This document shows positions 1 through 5,287 of a stretch of 6,707 bases of DNA, in pieces. A program made the position numbers and the translations under genes. Each line of letters opens with the position of its first letter. Position 1 is the stretch's first letter. Below the pieces are notes generated by a model, which ran no database searches, was not told the origin of the DNA, and saw nothing but the letters and a program-made list of their open reading frames with translations. Origin of the DNA: an uncultured Lachnospiraceae bacterium (GTDB lineage Bacteria; Bacillota; Clostridia; Lachnospirales; Lachnospiraceae); assembly GCA_910584325.1 (NCBI GenBank), contig CAJTZH010000116.1, positions 1 through 6,707 on the forward strand, read 5' to 3'.

Positions 1-61
1 CGCAGAGTGAAAGAATTATTAATTCATAAAAGCATTAAGAACGGACTGACAGGTTCTGGAC

Positions 62-67
62 AGGAGG
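62..67 (+). promoter_or_regulatory. Ribosome binding site deciding the start at 73
   Basis: AGGAGG, a full match to the core Shine-Dalgarno sequence, lies five bases before ATG 73. It makes that ATG a much better start than the in-frame GTG at 7. Confidence 0.85.
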
Positions 68-72
68 AAAGC

Positions 73-303
73 ATGGCAAAGACAACAAAATACACCCGGA
101 TCAATCCCAACGGCACATACCATGTACCGGAACATGAAATAGACTACCTTGAGGTCAAGCAGGCGCCGCGCGGCGGACGAGCCATGTGGGCGACGTTCAT
201 CAACCGCCTCGGACAGTATGAGGACTTATTCGGGGACAAACAGATTGAAAATCTCAACCGGGAACAGCGGAACAGACTCGCTGCCTACATCAAAACGCTA
301 TGA
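73..303 (+). CDS. Small phage protein, 76 aa, function unknown
   Basis: A short hydrophilic protein with no signal peptide or membrane segment. The ATG at 73 is chosen because a perfect AGGAGG lies at 62-67, five bases upstream; the frame is open back to a GTG at 7, but no ribosome binding site can be seen for that codon. The middle part, around residues 43-53 (FINRLGQYEDL), resembles the 'IxRLxxYEDtG' segment common in small early proteins of Firmicutes phages. It is followed by a charged helix-like stretch ending in AAYIKTL. No catalytic motif is visible. Its stop codon overlaps the start of the next gene as ATGA (300-303), so the two are probably translationally coupled, and it may be an accessory to the nuclease. 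That is inference from position only. The gene is probably real; its function is unknown. Confidence 0.8.
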   Translation: MAKTTKYTRINPNGTYHVPEHEIDYLEVKQAPRGGRAMWATFINRLGQYEDLFGDKQIENLNREQRNRLAAYIKTL

Positions 304-950
304 TGAAATGGGGAACGGTTGTTGATTCATATAATATGGGAACCGGAAGCGAAATTGTGGTCCGCGTGGATGCGGACACGGCGCGGACGGTCCGGGACAG
401 GCATATAAAAGATGTGGAGCTGCGTCTGGATGACGGAAGGCAAATCACGGTAAAGCAGCGTAAGAAAATATACGCCACGCTGAACGACATCGCGGTATTT
501 TTGGGATACCTTCCCGAAGAAATGAAGGAAATCATGAAGTACCACTATGTCACCAGCACGGGGAAGGCAGAGTACCTTTCAGGGGATAAGATATTTTCCT
601 TTGCGGACTGTTCCGTTGAGACGGCGCAGGAGTTCATCGGCTTTATCCTTGAGTTTGCCCTTGAATACTCCGTGCCGCTTTCCGAACCGGGAGTATACCG
701 GGCGGATGATATCAGCAGATATCTGTATGCCTGTCTGAAACACAAAAAATGCTGTGTGTGCGGCAGGAATGGGGAAATCCATCATGTTGACACAATCGGC
801 ATGGGAAACAACAGAAGGAAGGTGGACGACTCACAGTACAGGAAAATGTGCCTGTGCCGTACGCACCATACCATAGCGCACCAGCGTGGAATGCCTGCGT
901 TTGAAAAGATGTACATGGTATATGGGATAGTGTACGAAGAAAACGGATAA
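300..950 (+). CDS. Phage NinB-like / HNH nuclease (HNHc_6-type)
   Basis: A 216-aa protein of the 'putative HNHc nuclease' family of Firmicutes phages. Residues about 52-128 (KQRKKIYATLNDIAVFLGY, then FSFADCSVETAQEFIGFIL) resemble lambda NinB/Orf, a recombination mediator that acts with single-strand binding protein. Residues about 149-200 form a zinc-type HNH module: Cys151 and Cys154 (C-x2-C), the His161-His162 pair, Asn170-Asn171, Cys184/Cys186, His189-His190 and His194. The sequence therefore suggests a recombination-linked endonuclease that nicks or cuts branched or double-stranded DNA; the substrate is not shown. The first ~50 residues are a basic/acidic beta-rich segment that I do not recognise. 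The start ATG 300 overlaps the preceding stop (ATGA) and has no strong ribosome binding site of its own, which fits translational coupling. ATG 303 is an equally possible start, one codon shorter. Family assignment is confident; the biochemical role is inferred. Confidence 0.85.
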   Translation: MMKWGTVVDSYNMGTGSEIVVRVDADTARTVRDRHIKDVELRLDDGRQITVKQRKKIYATLNDIAVFLGYLPEEMKEIMKYHYVTSTGKAEYLSGDKIFSFADCSVETAQEFIGFILEFALEYSVPLSEPGVYRADDISRYLYACLKHKKCCVCGRNGEIHHVDTIGMGNNRRKVDDSQYRKMCLCRTHHTIAHQRGMPAFEKMYMVYGIVYEENG

Positions 951-997
951 GAGTTCCTGTAAAACAGAGAATATTATCAATATATCACGAATCAGAA

Positions 998-1015
998 GCC
1001 GGAACATGTGCCGGC
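998..1015. repeat. 18-bp near-perfect palindrome before the 1031 gene
   Basis: GCCGG (998-1002) and CCGGC (1011-1015) flank a centre containing ACATGT (1004-1009). Only the pair 1003/1010 breaks the symmetry. The element ends two bases before the AAAGGAG ribosome binding site (1018-1024), in an 80-bp gap between genes. It could be an operator for a dimeric repressor, or an RNA hairpin that modulates translation. No T-tract follows, so it is not an intrinsic terminator. Confidence 0.5.
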
Positions 1016-1030
1016 AGAAAGGAGAAAAGC

Positions 1031-1447
1031 ATGGAGAAAGTAGAATTACAGTCCATTGTGGGCGGTGCGCTGCAGGAAAAATTTGACAGGGCGTTTGAGA
1101 GAGTAGTGGAGAACCTCAGTGATGCAAACACCAAGTGGAAGGAAAAAAGAAAAATTACCATTACCATCGGATTCTCACAGAATGAACTGCGCAATGATGT
1201 TGCGGTGGACGTATCCGTCGTTGAGAAACTGGCTCCGCAGTCGCCGCTGGAAACACGTTTTGCCATTGGAAAAAATTTAAAAACAGGCGAAATGTATGCG
1301 GAAGAATACGGAATGCAGGTCAGGGGGCAGATGTCGCTGGATGATTATACGCCAGAGCAGGAAGCTGGCGGAAAAGTGGCTGATACGGACACGGGAGAAG
1401 TCATTGAAGACAATGTCATGGATTTCCGTAAAATAAATAATAGTTAG
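1031..1447 (+). CDS. Phage protein of the 'replication terminator protein'-labelled family
   Basis: A 138-aa soluble acidic protein. It starts at ATG 1031, six bases after AAAGGAG (1018-1024). Visible features are an N-terminal helix (IVGGALQEKFDRAFERVVENL), a basic KWKEKRKITITIGF beta strand around residues 35-48, a DVAVDVSVVEKLAP strand, the segment FAIGKNLKTGEMYAEEYG around residues 77-93, and an acidic tail containing GQMSLDDY and DTDTGEVIED. From memory, proteins with this ordering in Clostridia phages are often labelled 'replication terminator protein'. I know of no experiment behind that name, and there is no similarity to Tus or to Bacillus Rtp that I can see. It sits between the HNH nuclease and the DUF2303-like gene, 13 bp from the latter, so a role in early DNA metabolism is plausible. 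The gene is certain; the function is not. Confidence 0.85.
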   Translation: MEKVELQSIVGGALQEKFDRAFERVVENLSDANTKWKEKRKITITIGFSQNELRNDVAVDVSVVEKLAPQSPLETRFAIGKNLKTGEMYAEEYGMQVRGQMSLDDYTPEQEAGGKVADTDTGEVIEDNVMDFRKINNS

Positions 1448-1460
1448 GAGGATTAATTAA

Positions 1461-2240
1461 ATGATTGAAAAAGCATTACGGTTCATCACAGGCATGGATG
1501 AACCACATTTCAGGGAACATGCCGGCAGGCTTTATACGGACAAGCATATGGAAATGATGAAATATAACCCCAAGGCGGAACCGATAGAGATGACCACACT
1601 GACAAGCCTTGTGGATTACATTAAAGCCGGGATTGATACATATGAGGCATCGGGTACCGGAGGCATGCAGGACAATTTTCCAATGCCATACCAGAATATG
1701 CTTATCCATGTAAAAAGCCCGGTGGAAGTGGAGATGTATTCTCCTCTGGATGCGGAGCGGAATCGTGAAACAATGGTAACGGTAAAGGCATCCGTACCCG
1801 GCTTTGGCTTTAATCAATTTATGGATCAGGAGCAGTTTATCATCAACGTCCAGTCCAAGTTTCTTAATACGCAGGGAACGGACCGTGGAACCAATGACAG
1901 GGCGCTGTTACTGAAATTTGCAGGAACGGTTGAAAACGGAACCGTTGCAGAATACGGGGATGACGGAGTCACCCAGAAGGCGACAGTCAGAACAGGCATT
2001 GCTTCGAAATCGGATGCAGTCGTGCCGAATCCGGTAAGGCTTATTCCGTACCGTACATTTATTGAAGTGGAACAGCCGGCATCAGATTTCATCTTCCGGA
2101 TGAAGGAATGGCATGGTGAAATGGCATGTGCTGTCTTTGAGGCAGACGGCGGGGCATGGAAGAATGAAGCAATGCAGAACATTAAGAATTATCTGGCAGA
2201 GCAGCTTAAGGACTATCCGATGTTTAAGGTTATTTCATAG
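1461..2240 (+). CDS. Phage DUF2303/YfdQ-like protein
   Basis: A 259-aa soluble protein. It starts at ATG 1461 after AGGAGG at 1446-1451, nine bases upstream. The C-terminal two thirds look like the DUF2303 (YfdQ) family of phage proteins. Key segments are DRALLLKFAGTVENGTV around residues 146-162, the GDDGVTQ block at 166-172, NPVRLIPYRTF at 190-200 followed by EVEQPASDFIFR, and FEADGGAWK at 226-234 leading into a terminal helix. The N-terminal ~70 residues are less conserved in my memory and include a TDKHMEMM segment. No catalytic motif or membrane segment is visible. The family is generally found in early regions near recombination and replication genes, and its biochemical role is not established. 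The beta-rich central part could form a nucleic-acid-binding fold, but that is speculation. Family call moderate; gene call high. Confidence 0.8.
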   Translation: MIEKALRFITGMDEPHFREHAGRLYTDKHMEMMKYNPKAEPIEMTTLTSLVDYIKAGIDTYEASGTGGMQDNFPMPYQNMLIHVKSPVEVEMYSPLDAERNRETMVTVKASVPGFGFNQFMDQEQFIINVQSKFLNTQGTDRGTNDRALLLKFAGTVENGTVAEYGDDGVTQKATVRTGIASKSDAVVPNPVRLIPYRTFIEVEQPASDFIFRMKEWHGEMACAVFEADGGAWKNEAMQNIKNYLAEQLKDYPMFKVIS

Positions 2241-2304
2241 TATGAAAGAGCCTTTATGGCAGCAGTTCAATATACCACATATTACCATCTTTTAATGAAT
2301 AAGG

Positions 2305-2331
2305 GGGGCGCGGCACAATAAGGCGCGCTCC
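2305..2331 (+). repeat. GC-rich hairpin in the leader of the 2348 gene
   Basis: GGGGCGCG (2305-2312) can pair with CGCGCTCC (2324-2331), giving an 8-bp stem with one G-U pair and an 11-nt loop. A run of G extends it on the left (2303-2308). It stands in a 107-bp gap whose remainder (2241-2302) shows no clear promoter or gene. The ribosome binding site GGAGG (2337-2341) begins five bases after the stem. There is no T-run, so a translational or RNA-stability role is more likely than termination. Confidence 0.45.
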
Positions 2332-2347
2332 TGAATGGAGGAAAATA

Positions 2348-3160
2348 ATGGCTCGTCCGCGAAAAAAAGGACTGGATTATTTTCCGTTTGACACAGATTT
2401 TTTTACAAGGCCGGAAGTAGAATCACTACATACGAGGCATGGCAATGACGGGGTCATGATATACATGTACATCCTGTGTGAGGCTTACCGGCGCAATGGT
2501 TATTATCTGGTGATGAATGATGATGTGATGGATCACATGATGGCGCATGTCACCAGAAAAGAAGGGACTATAAAGCAGGTGCTGAAATACTTGGTCAGCC
2601 GGTCACTACTGTTTGAACTGACAGACAGCAAACTTACTGGCCCGGTCACTATCTACACTTCCCCTGCAATACAGAAACAGTTCCAGGAGGTCTCCAGACG
2701 TCTTAAACGTCATGTCCGGGTGGATGAAACCATCTGGATGTTAAAAAAGGACGAAACGGAGAGCTGTATTCAGTGCACCCTTTTTTCAGATAATTCGGGA
2801 GAAAATAACAATAATTCTGGAGAAAACGGGGATAATTCGGGAGAAAATGCCGCAAAGGAAAGTAAAGAAAAAGAAAATAAATTAAATGTTAAAGGAAAGA
2901 GCGCGTATGTCATCGGACGGCTTACGGAGGAGGACTACAGGGAGCTTCTCGTCAGATATGGTTCGGAAACGGTACGGTACTACATTGCACGCACGGACTA
3001 TTACAAGACCTGCGATAAACAGACTATAGAGAGATGGATTGAAGAAGATAAAAGAAGAAAAAAGGTGAATATGTTTAATGATTTCCATCAGCATACATAC
3101 GATTTTGATTTGCTGGAACGGCGGCTGATGGAAGATTTGCATGAGCACTGTAAGGATTAG
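2348..3160 (+). CDS. Lin1244/Lin1753 (DUF4373)-type phage replication protein
   Basis: A 270-aa protein. The start at ATG 2348 is fixed by GGAGG at 2337-2341 and an in-frame stop at 2300. Residues about 8-110 are the Lin1244/Lin1753-like domain: GLDYFPFDTDFFTRPEVESL, then a winged-helix-like stretch HGNDGVMIYMYILCEAYR, DDVMDHMMAHV and LKYLVSRSLLFE. A low-complexity linker follows, with three 7-residue units around NSGEN (148-168) and a Lys/Glu-rich segment (170-183). The C-terminal part (about 185-238) has RLTEEDYRELLVRYGSETV and ERWIEEDKRRKK, similar to the C-terminal segment of phage DnaD-like replisome organisers. MFNDFHQHTYDFDLLERRL (242-260) is a typical tail of phage replication proteins. 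It is likely to bind phage origin DNA and recruit the host helicase loader. This is inferred from the family; no origin was identified. The C-terminal block seems shorter than usual. Confidence 0.85.
   Translation: MARPRKKGLDYFPFDTDFFTRPEVESLHTRHGNDGVMIYMYILCEAYRRNGYYLVMNDDVMDHMMAHVTRKEGTIKQVLKYLVSRSLLFELTDSKLTGPVTIYTSPAIQKQFQEVSRRLKRHVRVDETIWMLKKDETESCIQCTLFSDNSGENNNNSGENGDNSGENAAKESKEKENKLNVKGKSAYVIGRLTEEDYRELLVRYGSETVRYYIARTDYYKTCDKQTIERWIEEDKRRKKVNMFNDFHQHTYDFDLLERRLMEDLHEHCKD
2789..2851 (+). repeat. Three 21-bp tandem repeats coding for a NSGEN linker
   Basis: Units at 2789-2809, 2810-2830 and 2831-2851 lie within the 2348-3160 gene. The first 18 bases of units 1 and 3 are identical; unit 2 differs at three positions in that stretch. 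Each codes for (D/N)NSGEN plus one variable residue, so the repeat keeps the frame and forms a flexible hinge between the N- and C-terminal domains. AT-rich in-frame repeats inside initiator genes can also serve as origin iterons, but I have no direct evidence for that here. Confidence 0.85.
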
Positions 3161-3180
3161 CGGAAAGGAGCGCACTGTTA

Positions 3181-3522
3181 ATGATTTTATGGGCAGCAGT
3201 TGACACAAGGGACAAGTATAGGCGGCTTTGTGCAGTGGCAGACACTCCGCAGGAACTGGCAAAAATGATGCATGTAAAACCGTCATCAATCCAAGAAGCC
3301 GTATCAAGAGCCAAGAAAGGTCTTATACAGGAAAAGTACCTGCGGATAGAGATACCGGATGATGAGGAAATGCAGGAACTGTTCAGTGCGGTTGACCTTG
3401 CAAGTGATTATAACTGTAAGGTGCCGGAAAAAGACTGGCTTGCGTATCAGGCGGCGGAAATGCATTTGGATGAAATAAAAATAATGGAGACAAAACATGA
3501 TAAACGGAGAATTAATAGTTGA
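3181..3522 (+). CDS. Small phage protein with a possible helix-turn-helix, 113 aa
   Basis: Starts at ATG 3181, ten bases after AAAGGAG (3164-3170). The N-terminal ~60 residues (MILWAAVDTRDKYRRLCAVADTPQEL and onward) match a pattern I know from small Firmicutes phage proteins: a short beta strand, then TPQELAKMMHVKPSSIQEAVSRAKK. The latter reads like a helix-turn-helix (helix, turn at HVKP, helix) followed by a basic strand KYLRIEI. The C-terminal half is acidic then helical (WLAYQAAEMHLDEIK) and ends in a basic tail. It may be a small DNA-binding regulator or an accessory of the replication protein upstream. Its last 26 bp overlap the methyltransferase gene in another frame, so the two are probably translated together. 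The gene is well supported; the function is inferred from a weak motif. Confidence 0.75.
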   Translation: MILWAAVDTRDKYRRLCAVADTPQELAKMMHVKPSSIQEAVSRAKKGLIQEKYLRIEIPDDEEMQELFSAVDLASDYNCKVPEKDWLAYQAAEMHLDEIKIMETKHDKRRINS

Positions 3523-5005
3523 CAACTTTGCAGGCGGGGGCGGAGCCTCAACCGGAATAGAAATGGCAACGGGCGTGTCTGTTGACATTGCAATCAACCA
3601 TGACCCGGAAGCTGTACGGATGCACCAGGCGAACCACCCGTCCACAAAACATTACTGTGAAAGCGTGTGGGATGTGGAGCCGGTTTCCGTATGTAAGGGA
3701 AGACCCGTGGCTCTGGCATGGTTTTCCCCGGACTGCAAGCATTTTTCAAAGGCAAAAGGCGGAAAGCCGAAAGACAAAAGCATCCGTGGGCTTGCATGGG
3801 TTGCCCTGCGCTGGGCGGCACTGGTGAGACCAAGGGTGATAATGCTTGAAAATGTTGAGGAATTTAAGACATGGGGACCGTTAAACAGACGGCGGTATAC
3901 AATCAAATCAAAACAGGGGGAGACGTTCCGGCAGTTTGTGAAACAGCTTACAGAGCTTGGATACGAGGTACAGTTTAAGGAGCTTGTGGCAGCAGACTAC
4001 GGGGTGCCGACCACAAGGAAGAGGCTTTTCATGGTTGCAAGGTGCGACGGGAAGCCGATTCTGTTCCCGGAACCGACGCACGCACCGAGGGACAGAGAAG
4101 CGGTAAGAAGCGGCAGGCTCAAGCCTTATGTACCGGCATACACGCAGATAGATTTTTCCCTCCCTTGCCCGTCAATCTTTGACACGGCAGAGGAGATTAA
4201 GAAGAAATACGGCATCCGTGCGGTGAGACCGCTGGCACCGAAGACAATGGAACGGATTGCAAGGGGCTTAAAGAAGTTTGTGATTGAAAATGAGGAACCT
4301 TTTATTGTTCAGGTGAACCACAGCGGCGCGAAGTCGGATTACTGCACAAGCATGAACAGCCCGCTTCCGGTCATAACGGCAAAGCACGGATTCGGGGTTG
4401 TGGAACCGGTGCTTGCACCTGCGCTCATCCAGTACCATTCGGAGACGGGCGGAAAGGAAGTAAGGGGACAGGGGCTTAAAGAACCGGTCATGACGCTGGA
4501 CGGTTCCAACCGGTACGGACTTGTTACATCGTTTTTAAGTAAGTTCTATAAGAGCGGGGAAGGACAGGATATCAGGGAACCGCTCCATACGATTACCACA
4601 TCAGCAGGACATTTTGCGGAAGTAAGGGCATTTCTGATTAAATACTACGGGGAGGGAACCGGACAGGATATTAAGGAACCTCTGGATACGGTAACTTCAA
4701 GGGACAGGTTTGGACTGGTAACGGTAAACGGTGTGGACTACCGGATAGTTGATATTGGTCTGCGGATGCTGGAGCCAAAGGAACTGTACGGATGCCAGGG
4801 ATTCCCTGAGGATTACATTATTGACTATGATTTGACCGGAAAGAAGTACCCGAGGAGCGAGCAGGTCAAGAGATGCGGCAATTCCGTATGTCCGCCCATA
4901 CCGGAGGCACTGGTCCGTGCAAACCTTCCGGAGCTGTGCAGGAGGAAGAGGATGCCGAACATGAGGGTTGTGGAGGAGAGTACCGGACAGATGATGTTTG
5001 GATAG
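3497..5005 (+). CDS. Phage C5-cytosine DNA methyltransferase
   Basis: A 502-aa enzyme expected to transfer a methyl group from S-adenosylmethionine to carbon 5 of cytosine. Conserved motifs in order: motif I DNFAGGGGASTGIE (9-22); motif II-like INHDPEA (33-39); motif IV with catalytic Cys80 in SPDCKHFS (77-84); motif VI ENV (118-120); motif VIII-like YGVPTTRKRL (168-177); and motif X QVKRCGNSVCPP (456-467), preceded by LEPKELYGCQGFPEDY. Two deviations stand out: Asp instead of Pro just before the catalytic Cys, and Thr instead of Gln in motif VIII. Between motifs VIII and X lie four tandem copies of an 'EPLxTIT...FGLV' unit (268-410) where a target-recognition domain is expected. The start ATG 3497 has GGAGA at 3486-3490 and overlaps the upstream gene by 26 bp. 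No cognate endonuclease gene is present, so it is probably a solitary phage methyltransferase protecting against host restriction. The recognition site cannot be read from the sequence. Confidence 0.93.
   Translation: MINGELIVDNFAGGGGASTGIEMATGVSVDIAINHDPEAVRMHQANHPSTKHYCESVWDVEPVSVCKGRPVALAWFSPDCKHFSKAKGGKPKDKSIRGLAWVALRWAALVRPRVIMLENVEEFKTWGPLNRRRYTIKSKQGETFRQFVKQLTELGYEVQFKELVAADYGVPTTRKRLFMVARCDGKPILFPEPTHAPRDREAVRSGRLKPYVPAYTQIDFSLPCPSIFDTAEEIKKKYGIRAVRPLAPKTMERIARGLKKFVIENEEPFIVQVNHSGAKSDYCTSMNSPLPVITAKHGFGVVEPVLAPALIQYHSETGGKEVRGQGLKEPVMTLDGSNRYGLVTSFLSKFYKSGEGQDIREPLHTITTSAGHFAEVRAFLIKYYGEGTGQDIKEPLDTVTSRDRFGLVTVNGVDYRIVDIGLRMLEPKELYGCQGFPEDYIIDYDLTGKKYPRSEQVKRCGNSVCPPIPEALVRANLPELCRRKRMPNMRVVEESTGQMMFG
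4298..4726 (+). repeat. Four degenerate tandem repeats in the methyltransferase
   Basis: Residue blocks 268-304, 309-345, 346-378 and 379-410 of the methyltransferase share the layout: hydrophobic-aromatic start (FLIKYY, FLSKFY, ALIQYH), Gly-rich turn (GxGQDI), then EPLxTIT and FGLV. Blocks 3 and 4 are closest; at the DNA level they share an identical 11-bp stretch (4562-4572 and 4661-4671). Confidence 0.75.
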
Positions 5006-5026
5006 GTATACCCAGAGGAAGCAGGG

Positions 5027-5227
5027 ATGCATCCTCCGGGTAGAAAAAGATTATTGTCTGAAGAACAGCTGGCAATAGCTGTAAGCGTATGTTTGGATTG
5101 TGTAACATACAGCGAACATAATGAATGTATCAAACCGGAGAGAGAGCAGTGCCAGAATGATATAAATTATTGCCGGTATGTAGTGTTTTATTTTTTCTAT
5201 ACTCGTCACCTCCTAACTAAAACATGA
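5027..5227 (+). CDS. Possible small Cys-rich protein, 66 aa
   Basis: An open frame starting 21 bp after the methyltransferase stop. A modest ribosome binding site (GAGG, 5015-5018) lies eight bases before ATG 5027. The first ~50 residues look protein-like: a basic start (GRKRLL), a helix SEEQLAIAVSV, then C-x2-C (22, 25) and further cysteines at 34, 42 and 49, which could bind a metal. The last ~16 residues (YVVFYFFYTRHLLTKT) look like non-coding sequence read through. I do not recognise a family. The opposite strand of the same segment carries a perfect Shine-Dalgarno sequence and a hydrophobic open frame, so the strand choice is uncertain. If the gene is real, it fills most of the 5006-5287 gap and keeps the operon continuous. 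Confidence 0.4.
   Translation: MHPPGRKRLLSEEQLAIAVSVCLDCVTYSEHNECIKPEREQCQNDINYCRYVVFYFFYTRHLLTKT
5206..5214 (-). promoter_or_regulatory. Perfect 9-nt Shine-Dalgarno sequence on the minus strand
   Basis: Read on the minus strand, 5214 to 5206 is AGGAGGTGA, a full match to the anti-Shine-Dalgarno end of 16S rRNA. The triplet at the ideal distance (5200-5198) is ATA, not a start codon. An in-frame GTG overlaps the site (5209-5207). The frame stays open for 52 codons to TAA at 5053-5051 and would code a mostly hydrophobic peptide. It may be a decayed or non-canonically started small membrane protein, or chance. Confidence 0.3.
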
Positions 5228-5233
5228 CAGATG

Positions 5234-5250
5234 GAAAAATAGAATTTTTC
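5234..5250. repeat. AT-rich perfect inverted repeat upstream of the 5288 gene
   Basis: GAAAAAT (5234-5240) and ATTTTTC (5244-5250) form a 7-bp perfect stem with a 3-nt AGA loop. It is too AT-rich for a good intrinsic terminator. It lies 23 bases before the ribosome binding site of the PP-loop gene and could be an operator or a weak hairpin. A TATACT sequence at 5198-5203 could be a -10 box, but I found no -35 at 16-18 bp. Confidence 0.4.
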
Positions 5251-5273
5251 GGCACAGAAAAAGAAATATATTT

Positions 5274-5279
5274 GGAGGA
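5274..5279 (+). promoter_or_regulatory. Ribosome binding site supporting the GTG start at 5288
   Basis: GGAGGA lies eight bases before GTG 5288. The next in-frame ATG (5303) is too far away, so this site decides in favour of the GTG start. Confidence 0.8.
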
Positions 5280-5287
5280 ATTTTATT

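Noticed and set aside
3..29. Possible tail of an upstream gene (reading QSERIINS then stop)
   Set aside because: Eight codons are too few to tell a real gene end from chance; another frame also stops at 8-10.
7..72. GTG start at 7, extending the first gene by 22 residues
   Set aside because: No ribosome binding site can be seen before it, and AGGAGG at 62-67 clearly marks ATG 73.
985..1266. 93-aa minus-strand frame opposite the 1031 gene, and the other long minus-strand frames
   Set aside because: They are Ser/Phe-rich or Cys/His-rich mirror translations of well-supported plus-strand genes, without ribosome binding sites.
2242..2295. 17-codon frame MKEPLWQQFNIPHITIF in the gap after the DUF2303-like gene
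   Set aside because: It has no ribosome binding site and is very short; treated as chance.
3497..5005. A complete restriction-modification system
   Set aside because: No restriction endonuclease gene is adjacent; the small neighbours show no nuclease motif.
5198..5203. TATACT as the -10 box of a promoter for the PP-loop gene
   Set aside because: The best -35-like sequence (TTGCCG, 5170-5175) is 22 bp away, too far for a standard promoter.
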